Shown here piece after piece: positions 1-7,611 of a stretch of 64,000 nt of DNA. Both the position numbers and the translations under genes were made by a program. Below the pieces are notes generated by a model that saw only the letters and a program-made list of their open reading frames with translations, was not told the DNA's origin and made no database searches. Source of the DNA: Proteobacteria bacterium ST_bin14 (GTDB lineage: Bacteria; Pseudomonadota; Alphaproteobacteria; Sphingomonadales; Sphingomonadaceae); the NCBI GenBank assembly GCA_002083655.1, contig MSXR01000005.1, forward strand, positions 93,455 to 157,454. Reading direction: 5' to 3'. Position 1 is the stretch's first letter. The number at the start of each line of letters is the position of its first letter.

Positions 1-295
1 TGATGATGCGGGTATAGCCGCCGTTGCGATCCGCATAGCGCGCCGCCAGCGTGTCGAACAACTTGGTCAGCTGTGTCTCATCCAGCATCCGCGCATGCGC
101 GAGGCGACGGTTGGAGAGGCCGCCCTTCTTCGCCAGCGTAATCAGCTTTTCGACATAGGGGCGCAGTTCCTTTGCCTTGGCGACCGTCGTGGTGATCTGC
201 TCGTGCTTGATAAGCGCTGCCGACATGTTGCGGAACAGGGCTGTGCGGTGGGCCGAAGTCCGCGAGAGTTTACGACCGCCTACGCGATGGCGCAT
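1..295 (-). CDS. rplQ: 50S ribosomal protein L17 (partial, C-terminus beyond window)
   Basis: L17 is a large-subunit ribosomal protein near the peptide exit tunnel. The visible first 98 residues start MRHRVGGRKLSRTSAHR and continue through the conserved ALIKHEQITTTVAKAKELRP stretch, which identifies the family. It is the last gene of the alpha operon, downstream of rpoA, as in other bacteria. The gene runs off the left edge of the window, so its C-terminus is not seen. A long palindrome separates it from rpoA. Confidence 0.97.
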   Translation of the reverse strand, partial: MRHRVGGRKLSRTSAHRTALFRNMSAALIKHEQITTTVAKAKELRPYVEKLITLAKKGGLSNRRLAHARMLDETQLTKLFDTLAARYADRNGGYTRII

Positions 296-371
296 GATAT
301 TTTCCTTCGTTCGTTAGGGGGCCGTATCAGGTACCCCAGACCAGGTTGGGACGGTGAGCCAACCGATATTC

Positions 372-453
372 CGTCACCCCGGCCTTGAGCCGGGGTCCCG
401 CTGCCTTACCCGCGTCCGAAGAAGCGGGACCTCGGGTCAAGCCCGGGGTGACG
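372..453. repeat. Long imperfect palindrome between rpoA and rplQ
   Basis: Two arms of about 33 bases match as inverted copies with a few mismatches: CGTCACCCCGG-cTTGA at the left and its complement at the right, around a short centre. It resembles the GTCACCCCGG...CCGGGGTGAC intergenic repeats that I know to be common in sphingomonad and other alphaproteobacterial genomes. There is no T tract, so a simple terminator is unlikely. In the rpoA-rplQ transcript it would fold into a strong hairpin that could act in RNA processing or partial attenuation. Confidence 0.75.
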
Positions 454-465
454 AGCCAAAAAGGC

Positions 466-1530
466 TCAACCCATTATTTCTTGTTCCAACTTCTTGGCCA
501 TCTCTTCGATATTCTCAGGCGGCCAGCCGGGGATTTCCATGCCCAGCCGCAGACCCATCGACGACAGCACTTCCTTGATCTCGTTCAGCGACTTGCGACC
601 AAAATTTGGCGTGCGCAGCATCTCGGCTTCGGTCTTTTGCACCAGATCGCCGATATAGATGATGTTGTCGTTCTTCAGGCAGTTTGCCGAACGCACCGAC
701 AGTTCGAGCTCGTCGACCTTCTTGAGCAGGTAACGGTTGATCTGCTGGGCATCGCCTTGGACGTCTGTCGTCGCCGCAGGGACTGCATGGCCGATCGGTG
801 CCGAACGGACCATCGCCGATTCGTCAAAGTGAACGAACAGCGCAAGCTGGTCTTGCAAGATGCGGCCCGCATAGGCGACCGCATCATCCGGGGTCACCGT
901 GCCGTCGGTTTCCACCGTCAGCGTCAGCTTGTCGTAATCCAGTTCCTGGCCAACGCGGGTGTTTTCCACCTTGTAGCTGACCTGGCGAACTGGTGAGTAG
1001 AGCGCGTCAACCGGGATCAGGCCGATCGGCGCGTCTGCCGGGCGGTTGGCGATGGCGGGAACATAGCCCTTGCCGACATCAGCCGTCAGTTCCATGTTCA
1101 GCGTCGCACCGTCATCCAGGTTGCAGATCACCAGATTGGGGTTCAGCACCTCAATATCGCCCGAAACCGCGATATCGCCGGCTTTGACTTCACCAGGGCC
1201 GGTTGCCGAAAGCTGCAAGCGCTTGGGGCCCTCGCCCTGCATGCGCAGCGCGATCTGCTTCACGTTCAGGACGATGTCGGTCACGTCTTCACGAACACCC
1301 GCCAACGACGAGAATTCGTGCAACACGTTTTCGATTTTGATCGAGGTAACGGCAGCACCCTGCAGCGACGACAGCAGCACGCGGCGCAGCGCGTTGCCGA
1401 GCGTCAGGCCAAATCCACGCTCCAGCGGCTCGGCGATAAAGGTCGCCTTACGCTTGGTATCGCCACCAGCCTTGCGTTCAAGGCTGCTGGGCTTCTTTAG
1501 TTCCTGCCAGTTTTTTGCATTCACGGACAC
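466..1530 (-). CDS. rpoA: DNA-directed RNA polymerase subunit alpha
   Basis: The 354-residue protein is the alpha subunit, which nucleates RNA polymerase assembly and contacts UP elements and activators. The N-terminal dimerisation domain includes EPLERGFGLTLGNALRRVLL near residue 35-55. The C-terminal domain carries VRSANCLKNDNI, RTPNFGRKSLNEI and GLRLGM, the helices that bind DNA. Length fits the family. It lies between rpsK and rplQ in the alpha operon, on minus. Confidence 0.98.
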   Translation of the reverse strand: MSVNAKNWQELKKPSSLERKAGGDTKRKATFIAEPLERGFGLTLGNALRRVLLSSLQGAAVTSIKIENVLHEFSSLAGVREDVTDIVLNVKQIALRMQGEGPKRLQLSATGPGEVKAGDIAVSGDIEVLNPNLVICNLDDGATLNMELTADVGKGYVPAIANRPADAPIGLIPVDALYSPVRQVSYKVENTRVGQELDYDKLTLTVETDGTVTPDDAVAYAGRILQDQLALFVHFDESAMVRSAPIGHAVPAATTDVQGDAQQINRYLLKKVDELELSVRSANCLKNDNIIYIGDLVQKTEAEMLRTPNFGRKSLNEIKEVLSSMGLRLGMEIPGWPPENIEEMAKKLEQEIMG

Positions 1531-1588
1531 GGGCTTCCCCTTGGTTTTGGGCGGGAGCGGGGGCGTTGCTCCGGCCGGTGGGAGACCT

Positions 1589-1618
1589 GTTCGCGCAAGC
1601 GTTTAGTCGCGCGCGAAC
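1589..1618. repeat. Inverted repeat in rpsK-rpoA spacer
   Basis: GTTCGCGC at 1589-1596 pairs perfectly with GCGCGAAC at 1611-1618 around a 14-base loop. It lies in the spacer between rpsK and rpoA. No run of T follows on the minus strand, so an RNA processing or stability hairpin is more likely than a terminator. Confidence 0.6.
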
Positions 1619-1627
1619 AAGCCGGAA

Positions 1628-2017
1628 TCAGACGCGGCGACGCTTTGAAGGGCGAACGCCGTTATGCGGGATCGATGTCACGTCACGGATCGACGTGATT
1701 TGGAAACCCACGGCCTGCAGCGCACGAAGCGCCGATTCGCGACCCGAACCCGGGCCCTTCACTTCAACTTCCAACGTGCGCACGCCGTGTTCTGCTGCCT
1801 TGCGGCCTGCGTCTTCGGCTGCAACCTGAGCCGCATAAGGGGTCGATTTGCGCGATCCCTTGAAACCCATGGTGCCTGCCGACGACCACGAAATCGCGTT
1901 GCCCTGGGCATCGGTGATCGTGATCATCGTGTTGTTGAAGCTGGCGTTCACATGCGCGACGCCGCTGGTGATGTTCTTGCGCTCGCGCCGACGAATGCGC
2001 TGAGGTTCGCGTGCCAT
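1628..2017 (-). CDS. rpsK: 30S ribosomal protein S11
   Basis: S11 is a platform protein of the small subunit that helps to shape the mRNA exit channel. The 129-residue sequence contains GVAHVNASFNNTMITITD and ends in the conserved DVTSIPHNGVRPSKRRRV-type tail, both typical of S11. Length is normal. It sits between rpsM and rpoA as in standard alpha operons. Confidence 0.98.
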   Translation of the reverse strand: MAREPQRIRRRERKNITSGVAHVNASFNNTMITITDAQGNAISWSSAGTMGFKGSRKSTPYAAQVAAEDAGRKAAEHGVRTLEVEVKGPGSGRESALRALQAVGFQITSIRDVTSIPHNGVRPSKRRRV

Positions 2018-2093
2018 AGTTGAAAAATCCTAACCCAAAATCTCTGGTACGGAGAGCGGGAGGCGGTCTGCCGTCAGCCTGCCTCCGGCGGAG

Positions 2094-2134
2094 AAGAAGT
2101 GAATTCAGTCCCTCGGACTGAATTCTTACTTCTT
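2094..2134 (-). repeat. Hairpin abutting the rpsM stop codon
   Basis: GAATTCAGTCC at 2101-2111 is followed by a three-base loop and its perfect complement at 2115-2125. The right arm touches the rpsM stop codon (2126-2128). The stem can be extended: AAGAAGT at 2094-2100 pairs with the last Lys codons of rpsM, leaving part of the stop codon as a small bulge. The hairpin therefore encloses the end of the S13 reading frame in the rpsM-rpsK mRNA. Confidence 0.7.
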
Positions 2135-2494
2135 CTTGCCTGCAATCGGCTTGGCCTTGCCCTTGCGGGTGCGCGCATTGGTGTGCGTGCGCTGGCCGCG
2201 GACCGGAAGCCCCTTGCGATGGCGAAGCCCACGATAGCAGGCCAGATCCATCAGACGCTTGATGTTGATCGACACTTCGCGGCGAAGATCGCCCTCAACG
2301 GTGTGATCGGCATCGATCGTCTCGCGAATCTGCAGGACTTCCTGATCGCTCAGGTCCTGCACGCGGCGCTCTGGCGCGATGCCCAGCTTGGTGGTGATCT
2401 GCTTGGCCTTGGTGTTGCCAATGCCGTGAATATAGGTCAGCGCGATAACTACGCGCTTGTTGGTCGGGATGTTAACACCCGCAATACGTGCCAT
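2126..2494 (-). CDS. rpsM: 30S ribosomal protein S13
   Basis: S13 sits in the head of the 30S subunit and bridges to the 50S subunit. The 122-residue protein begins MARIAGVNIPTNKRV and contains GIGNTKAKQI and YRGLRHRKGLPVRGQRT, followed by the basic tail KGKAKPIAGKKK. An upstream in-frame start would add 17 unrelated residues. The ATG at 2494 has a GGAGAA ribosome-binding site and matches family starts. It is the first gene of the alpha segment, which here is separated from adk by three unrelated genes. Confidence 0.97.
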   Translation of the reverse strand: MARIAGVNIPTNKRVVIALTYIHGIGNTKAKQITTKLGIAPERRVQDLSDQEVLQIRETIDADHTVEGDLRREVSINIKRLMDLACYRGLRHRKGLPVRGQRTHTNARTRKGKAKPIAGKKK

Positions 2495-2830
2495 GAACTT
2501 GTTTCTCCTGCTCCACAGGGCCTGGCATGGCTGCGCTGGCCCCATCTCATCGCGTTGACATCTCTAACGCACGACACCGGCGCGCGTTGGCACGCCGCCG
2601 GTAACCGGTGCTTCGGAAGAGCAGGCGCTTAGGCCCCAGCGCGATATGAGTCAAGCGCCGTCCCGCTCGAAGTTGAAATGTATAGCGAGGTCCCGCCCCC
2701 GCCACAACCTCCGCCCCGGCATCAACCGCTGAAGATCGCACACCAACATAGCCGCACGCTGTTTGATCTTGCACTATAAGCACCGGTGAAACATGCTCCG
2801 GATTGTTCCAACAGGAGGTTCCGGGCCATT
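2495..2830. other. Gene-free stretch between rpsM and a divergent membrane-protein gene
   Basis: This 336-base stretch carries no convincing reading frame. It must hold the promoter for rpsM and downstream genes (minus) and a promoter for the divergent membrane-protein gene (plus). A candidate minus promoter is listed separately. On plus, a TATAAG hexamer near 2775-2780 could be a -10 element, but no good -35 was found. Confidence 0.5.
2626..2654 (-). promoter_or_regulatory. Candidate promoter for rpsM-rpsK-rpoA-rplQ
   Basis: On the minus strand TTGACT (2649-2654) is followed after exactly 17 bases by TAAGCG (2626-2631), about 130 bases upstream of rpsM. The -35 box is good and the -10 box is weak. 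A local promoter is expected because the genes between adk and rpsM break the usual read-through from spc into alpha. Confidence 0.4.
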
Positions 2831-3559
2831 ATGCCCTGGCTGTTCAATCTGATCCTCATCGTCCACGTCATGGCCGGGATCGTCGCGCTCACAAGTTGCT
2901 GGGGGTCGGTGTTCACGCGCAAGGGAGGCCCGGCACATCGTCGCTGGGGCAAGGCCTTCACCACCGCCATCTATACCGCCAGCCTCATGGCGCTGGGCAT
3001 GGGCGCATTGTCGCTGCGCTGGCCGCTGGCGATGCACCCGCAACTGACGGACGAGACGCTGTATCGCGGGCTGTTTGGCTGGATGATGATCTATCTGGCA
3101 CTACTGACGATCAGCATGACGCGCTACGGCCTGAAAATGGTCGCGAACAAACGCGATCATGCTGCCAATCGCCACTGGTCGATGGTTGGCTTGCAGATCG
3201 CTGTGCTGGTCGCGGGCACCAACTGTTTTGTGCAGGGCATCATGCTGGGTCAACCGCTGATGATCGGCGTTGCCATCATTGGCTTTGGCACCACCGCAAC
3301 CTATCTTTGGTTCATGTTCCGCCCTGCCCCCGGCGCGCGTGACTATATTCCCGAACACCTCAAGGCGATGGTGGCAACGGGGATCGCGGCGTACACTGCG
3401 TTCCTGTCGGTTGGCCTGATCGAACTATTTCCCGAACATGCGTTCAACCCAGTTATCTGGGGCCTGCCCACGGTGGTGGGCGTTGGCATAATCGGCTATT
3501 TCCTGCGCACCCTGCCCGGCCGGGCAAAAAAGGCGGCAGCAGCAGCAACAGCGCCCTGA
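2831..3559 (+). CDS. DUF2306-like integral membrane protein
   Basis: The 242-residue protein is dominated by about seven hydrophobic segments. Near the N-terminus it has HVMAGIVALTSCWGSVFTRKGG followed by HRRWG, resembling the His-containing pattern of DUF2306-type membrane proteins, whose function is not known to me. I chose the ATG at 2831 because AGGAGG lies upstream; an in-frame start at 2786 would add 15 residues. It is on plus, inside the gap between adk and rpsM, and its stop touches the stop of the convergent next gene. Confidence 0.75.
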   Translation: MPWLFNLILIVHVMAGIVALTSCWGSVFTRKGGPAHRRWGKAFTTAIYTASLMALGMGALSLRWPLAMHPQLTDETLYRGLFGWMMIYLALLTISMTRYGLKMVANKRDHAANRHWSMVGLQIAVLVAGTNCFVQGIMLGQPLMIGVAIIGFGTTATYLWFMFRPAPGARDYIPEHLKAMVATGIAAYTAFLSVGLIELFPEHAFNPVIWGLPTVVGVGIIGYFLRTLPGRAKKAAAAATAP

Positions 3560-4120
3560 TTACGGCGCTGTCGGGCTGGCGGCTGGCGGCATTGCCTCAG
3601 TTGCAGCTTTCAAGCCCAGCAACTGGATCGCCATCACTTCGTCGACCTGCGGCGCGAACGCTTCTGCACCACCGCGGATGTGGCCCGCGACGTTATAGGT
3701 CATTTTAACCCGCGTCGCCGTTTCACCGTCCGCCGCCAGCGTCCAGGTAAGGATACCCGTCACCGCTTCGGCCTGAAGCGGGCCAAGCGCCGCATTCAAC
3801 CGCATCATCCGCTGCGGCTGAAGGTAAACGATCCGTCCATGCTCAACACTGCCACCGCCTGGCAGCCGTTCACAAAAGCAGCCGGTCGCCTGAGTATCGA
3901 GATACAGGTTCGCGCTATCGCCCGAATAGGTGTGATCCTTGCTCCACCATTTCTGCGGGCTGCGCAGCTGCTCCCAAGTCTGCGCGACAGGCTTGTCGAT
4001 TGTCACGCTCTGCGTGATCTCGAAACTCTCCGGGGTTGCAGCAACGACTTCGGCACATGCCGGTGCCGGTGCCACCGCCGTCGCGATCATCATGGCCATG
4101 GATTGCAGGTGCAGCCTCAT
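3560..4120 (-). CDS. Secreted SRPBCC (START-like) domain protein
   Basis: The 186-residue protein starts with a signal peptide (MRLHLQSMAMMIATAVAPAPACA) and then shows the pattern ITQSVTIDKPVAQTWEQLRSPQKWWSKDHTYSG..., typical of SRPBCC/polyketide-cyclase-like ligand-binding folds. The start at 4120 has an AAGGGG ribosome-binding site; an upstream ATG adds seven residues. The ligand cannot be told. Its stop codon directly abuts that of the plus-strand membrane-protein gene. It follows the next hypothetical gene on the same strand. Confidence 0.7.
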   Translation of the reverse strand: MRLHLQSMAMMIATAVAPAPACAEVVAATPESFEITQSVTIDKPVAQTWEQLRSPQKWWSKDHTYSGDSANLYLDTQATGCFCERLPGGGSVEHGRIVYLQPQRMMRLNAALGPLQAEAVTGILTWTLAADGETATRVKMTYNVAGHIRGGAEAFAPQVDEVMAIQLLGLKAATEAMPPAASPTAP

Positions 4121-4155
4121 CCGATTCCCCTTCATAACCACCGGTTGCCGCCCCG

Positions 4156-4554
4156 TCAGATCACAGACGCGTGATCGGGCGTTGCTTCTACCACCTGTCG
4201 GATCCAGCGCATAAAGTCGCGCCCCGCCAGCTGGACTGCATCCGACGACGCAATATACGCTGCATCATCACTGTCGATTGCCACGGCTGACCAGCGCGAT
4301 TGATGATCCGCAATTGCTGACCGCAATATGCTCAACCGTTCCCTAAGCTCGCCATAAATGACTTCATTCTGACGAATCGGCGCATAATGCTCACCGATGG
4401 CCATCACCGTCATCATGCGCATTGCCAGCTCGCGGCGCGCTTCCACCAAAGCTGCTTTGCGTCCCGGATCGGATCGACCGGCGATCGCCGCCAAGCGGGC
4501 CGCAACCGCCGCAATCGCATCCATTTCGTCAACGAGTTGCGCACGAGTGGTCAT
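4156..4554 (-). CDS. Hypothetical alpha-helical protein
   Basis: The 132-residue product is mostly helical: an Ala/Arg-rich N-terminal half (MTTRAQLVDEMDAIAAVAAR...) followed by ELRERLSILRSAIADHQ. No signal peptide, membrane segment or known motif is visible. The ATG at 4554 has AAAGGTG at good spacing, better than an upstream ATG at 4581. It lies between adk and the SRPBCC gene on the same strand, so it may be co-transcribed from the spc operon. I do not recognise its family. Confidence 0.6.
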   Translation of the reverse strand: MTTRAQLVDEMDAIAAVAARLAAIAGRSDPGRKAALVEARRELAMRMMTVMAIGEHYAPIRQNEVIYGELRERLSILRSAIADHQSRWSAVAIDSDDAAYIASSDAVQLAGRDFMRWIRQVVEATPDHASVI

Positions 4555-4636
4555 AAGGGACACCTTTGGCACAGCGTGCATATTGATGTCACGCCCCGCA
4601 TCGCTGATCCCACGGGGGTTAACCCGATGCAGGCGT

Positions 4637-5290
4637 TCAGGTGTCAGGCGTCAAAATCGCTTCGATCGCCGCACTGACATGGTCGATATCGGCCATGCCG
4701 TCGATGCGGTGAACCAGGTGCCGCGCGTCATAGATTGGCAGGATCGGTGCAGTCTTGGCGCGGTATTCGGCCATGCGGGTGCGCACCGTTTCGGCATTGT
4801 CATCGGCACGGCGTTTGAATTCGATGCCGCCGCAAACGTCGCACACATTGTCCACTTTGGGGCGGTTGAACACCTCATGATAGTTGGTGCCGCAGCTGGC
4901 ACAGCTAAACCGGCCAACGATCCGTTCCACGAGCGCCTCCTCATCGACTTCAAGCTCGATTACATGGTCAAGCGTCCGGCCATGCGCGGTCAGAATCTGG
5001 TCAAGCGATTCAGCCTGCGGGGCGGTGCGGGGATAGCCGTCAAAAATAGCTCCCTGATCAGCAGACATCGTCCCCAGTTTTTCATCGATCAATGCAGACA
5101 CGATGTCATCAGAGACGAGCGCACCCGCCTCCATCACTGCCTTGGCCTTCAGCCCGGCGGGGCTGCCCGATTTCACGGCAGCCCGCAGCATGTCGCCTGT
5201 GGAAAGCTGCACCATGCCGCGATCGGCCTGTAACCGGCCCGCTTGCGTGCCCTTGCCCGCCCCGGGGGGCCCCAGCAGGATGATATTCAA
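4637..5290 (-). CDS. adk: Adenylate kinase (zinc-binding long form)
   Basis: This enzyme interconverts ATP + AMP and 2 ADP in the cytoplasm. The 217-residue protein has the P-loop GPPGAGKGT at residues 7-15, the AMP-binding STGDMLR stretch and the DGYPRT motif. The LID domain carries four cysteines at residues 130, 133, 150 and 153, the pattern of zinc-stabilised adenylate kinases. It directly follows secY with a 33-base gap, as in many spc operons. Confidence 0.97.
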   Translation of the reverse strand: MNIILLGPPGAGKGTQAGRLQADRGMVQLSTGDMLRAAVKSGSPAGLKAKAVMEAGALVSDDIVSALIDEKLGTMSADQGAIFDGYPRTAPQAESLDQILTAHGRTLDHVIELEVDEEALVERIVGRFSCASCGTNYHEVFNRPKVDNVCDVCGGIEFKRRADDNAETVRTRMAEYRAKTAPILPIYDARHLVHRIDGMADIDHVSAAIEAILTPDT

Positions 5291-5323
5291 ATGCTCAGGT
5301 CCCCTCGTTCGACGCCAACCCTC

Positions 5324-6688
5324 TTAACGGAGCCGGCCGCCCTTCAATTTCGCCTTTTTGATCAGATCGCCATATTGATGCGCAAGCAAGTGGCTTTGTA
5401 TCTGCGTCACGGTATCCATCGTCACATTCACGACAATCAGCAAGCTTGTTCCACCGAGATAGAACGGGATCGACAGCGCAGATACCAGATATTCCGGCAC
5501 CAGACAGATGATCGTCAGATAGCCCGCGCCAATCACCGTCAATCGCGTCAACACATAATCGAAATATAGCTCGGTATTTTTGCCGGGGCGGATGCCGGGA
5601 ATGAACCCGCCGTGCCGCTTCAGATTATCCGCCGTTTCCTCGGGGTTGAACACGACCGCTGTGTAAAAGAATGAAAAGAAGATGATGCCCGCGCCGTACA
5701 GGAACATGTACATCGGCGAACCGTGCTGCAGATACTGGTTCAGGGTGATGATCGTGTCACCCCAGCTGCTCTCGCCCTGCACATAACTGCCCGCGAACTG
5801 TGTGATCGTCAGCGGCATCAGCAGCAAAGACGATGCGAAGATCGGGGGAATAACGCCTGCCGTATTGATCTTGAGCGGCAAATGGCTGCGATCGGCCTGC
5901 ATGCCGCGCTGCGTTTGGCGCTTGGGATATTGGATCAGGATGCGGCGTTGCGCCCGTTCCATGAAGCAGATGAACAGGATCAGCACGACGACGGCGACGA
6001 TGATGCCCAACAGGCGCACCACATCAAGCGAACCCGTGCGGCTGCCCTCAAACAAATTGTACAGTGTCGTTGGCATGCTGGCGACAATGCCAGCCATGAT
6101 GATCAGCGAAATGCCGTTGCCGATGCCGCGGCTGGTGATCTGCTCGCCCAGCCACATCAGAAACATCGTGCCGCCCACCAGCGAAATCACAGCCGCGATG
6201 CGAAAGATGATGCCTGGTTCGATCACCGCGGCAATCCCCTGGCTCGCGCCAAAAGTCTCCAGCCCGACGGCGATGAAATAGCCCTGGACCATCGTCAGTC
6301 CAACAGTGCCATAGCGGGTATATTGGTTCAGTCGCTTGCGACCGCTTTCACCGTCCTTCTTGATCGCCGCCAGCGTGGGCGACAGCGATGTCGACAGCTG
6401 CACCACGATGGAGGCAGTAATATAAGGCGTCACGCCCAGCGCGGTCAGGCTCATCCGTTCGAGCGAGCCGCCGGTAAACGAGTTGAACAGGTCAAGCACC
6501 CCGCCCTGCGTTTGCGCAGAAAGCAGGCCCAAGGCAGTGGGATCAATCCCCGGCAGCGGCACAAAGCTGAGCAACCGAAATACGACCAGTGCAACAATGG
6601 TGAACCAAAGTCGCTTTTTGAGATCGGTCGCCTGCGAAAACTTCGCAAAGCTGATGCTGGAGGCCATTTGCTCGGCTACTGATGCCAT
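5324..6688 (-). CDS. secY: Preprotein translocase subunit SecY
   Basis: SecY is the channel of the Sec translocon in the inner membrane. The 454-residue protein has about ten hydrophobic segments and family motifs such as RLLSFVPLPGIDP near the N-terminus, the plug region after LLSAQTQGG, GVTPYITASIVVQL and FFSFFYTAVVFNPEE. The start at 6688 gives the usual short cytoplasmic N-terminus. It lies between rplO and adk, its standard place in the spc operon. Confidence 0.98.
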   Translation of the reverse strand: MASVAEQMASSISFAKFSQATDLKKRLWFTIVALVVFRLLSFVPLPGIDPTALGLLSAQTQGGVLDLFNSFTGGSLERMSLTALGVTPYITASIVVQLSTSLSPTLAAIKKDGESGRKRLNQYTRYGTVGLTMVQGYFIAVGLETFGASQGIAAVIEPGIIFRIAAVISLVGGTMFLMWLGEQITSRGIGNGISLIIMAGIVASMPTTLYNLFEGSRTGSLDVVRLLGIIVAVVVLILFICFMERAQRRILIQYPKRQTQRGMQADRSHLPLKINTAGVIPPIFASSLLLMPLTITQFAGSYVQGESSWGDTIITLNQYLQHGSPMYMFLYGAGIIFFSFFYTAVVFNPEETADNLKRHGGFIPGIRPGKNTELYFDYVLTRLTVIGAGYLTIICLVPEYLVSALSIPFYLGGTSLLIVVNVTMDTVTQIQSHLLAHQYGDLIKKAKLKGGRLR

Positions 6689-6810
6689 CGGTCTGATCGT
6701 CCTGGAAACTGAAACGGCGGGAAACGTGTTACCGCCCCGCCGCTCATATAGTCATGCAAGCGGGCTTGCCTAGCGCTTGATCGCCAAAGCGACCCGTTAC
6801 GCCCCGAACG

Positions 6811-7353
6811 TTAGGCTTTGAACGAAGCCTTGTGTGCCTGGCGTTCACGGTACTTGACGCCCTTTTTGGCAGCAGCCTTTTCGTTGGCGGGGACAACATG
6901 AATGACGTCAACCACGCCGCCCAGCTTTGCCACTGCCTCAATCGCACCCTTTGAAGCGCCAGCAACGGTGAAGCTCAGCTTGGTGGTCAATTCGCCCTTG
7001 GCGAGGAGCCGCACGCCATCCTTGCCACCGCGCGCCAGGCCAGCGGCCTTCAACGTCGCGTGATCGATGACCGCATCGGTTGCCAGCTTGCCAGCGTCGA
7101 TCATCTTCTGGATCGCGCCCAGATTCACTTCGGCGTAATCCATCGCAAAGATGTTGTTGAAGCCGCGCTTTGGCAGCCGCATGTGGAGCGGCATCTGGCC
7201 GCCTTCGAAGCCGGCGATGGACACGCCTTCGCGGCTCTTCTGGCCCTTCTGGCCACGGCCAGCGGTCTTGCCCTTGCCGGAACCGATACCACGGCCAACG
7301 CGCATCCGCGACTTACGGGCGCCCTCGTTATCACGGAGTTCGTTCAGTTTCAT
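6811..7353 (-). CDS. rplO: 50S ribosomal protein L15
   Basis: L15 is a late-assembly 50S protein. The 180-residue sequence begins MKLNELRDNEGARKSRMRVGRGIGSG and contains the Gly/Lys-rich TAGRGQKGQKSR and GFEGGQMPLHMRLPKRGF segments. I placed the start at 7353, where the family begins, rather than three codons upstream. It is followed by secY after a gap of about 120 bases and preceded by rpmD with a hairpin between them. Confidence 0.97.
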   Translation of the reverse strand: MKLNELRDNEGARKSRMRVGRGIGSGKGKTAGRGQKGQKSREGVSIAGFEGGQMPLHMRLPKRGFNNIFAMDYAEVNLGAIQKMIDAGKLATDAVIDHATLKAAGLARGGKDGVRLLAKGELTTKLSFTVAGASKGAIEAVAKLGGVVDVIHVVPANEKAAAKKGVKYRERQAHKASFKA

Positions 7354-7398
7354 GTCGTGCACTCGCTTTCGCTTATTTCGCGCTGATCAAATATAAAG

Positions 7399-7421
7399 CC
7401 CTCTCCCCTGCAGGGAGAGGG
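7399..7421. repeat. Inverted repeat between rpmD and rplO
   Basis: CCCTCTCCC at 7399-7407 pairs with GGGAGAGGG at 7413-7421 around a five-base loop. There is no T tract on the minus strand, so an RNA-stability hairpin or a short dispersed intergenic repeat is more likely than a terminator. Confidence 0.6.
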
Positions 7422-7429
7422 AGAAGAAC

Positions 7430-7606
7430 TTATTTTTCTACGCTCAGCATATGGGCAACCTTGCGGATCATACCCCGTACTTCAGGCGTATCGGTCAACT
7501 CCACCGTCTTGTGCATCTTGTTCAGGCCCAGGCCAACCAGCGTTGCGCGCTGGTCGCTCGTGCGGCGGATCGGCGAGCCGGTCTGCGTAATTTTGATCGT
7601 TGCCAT
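7430..7606 (-). CDS. rpmD: 50S ribosomal protein L30
   Basis: This small 58-residue ribosomal protein begins MATIKITQTGSPIRRTSDQ, continues through TLVGLGLNKMHKTVEL and ends VRGMIRKVAHMLSVEK, which identifies L30. It lies between rpsE and rplO, its standard place. The stop is at 7430-7432 and the start at 7606. Confidence 0.96.
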   Translation of the reverse strand: MATIKITQTGSPIRRTSDQRATLVGLGLNKMHKTVELTDTPEVRGMIRKVAHMLSVEK

Positions 7607-7611
7607 GTCAG

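Noticed and set aside
3101..3358. Minus-strand frame inside the DUF2306-like gene
   Set aside because: Antisense shadow; the plus-strand frame has consistent membrane segments.
5723..6682. 319-codon plus-strand open frame opposite secY
   Set aside because: The minus strand encodes a clear SecY. The plus frame has a biased, Arg/His/Gln-rich composition typical of antisense frames in high-GC genes and no family motif.
7399..7421. Terminator between rpmD and rplO
   Set aside because: The hairpin has no T tract on minus and lies inside an essential operon.
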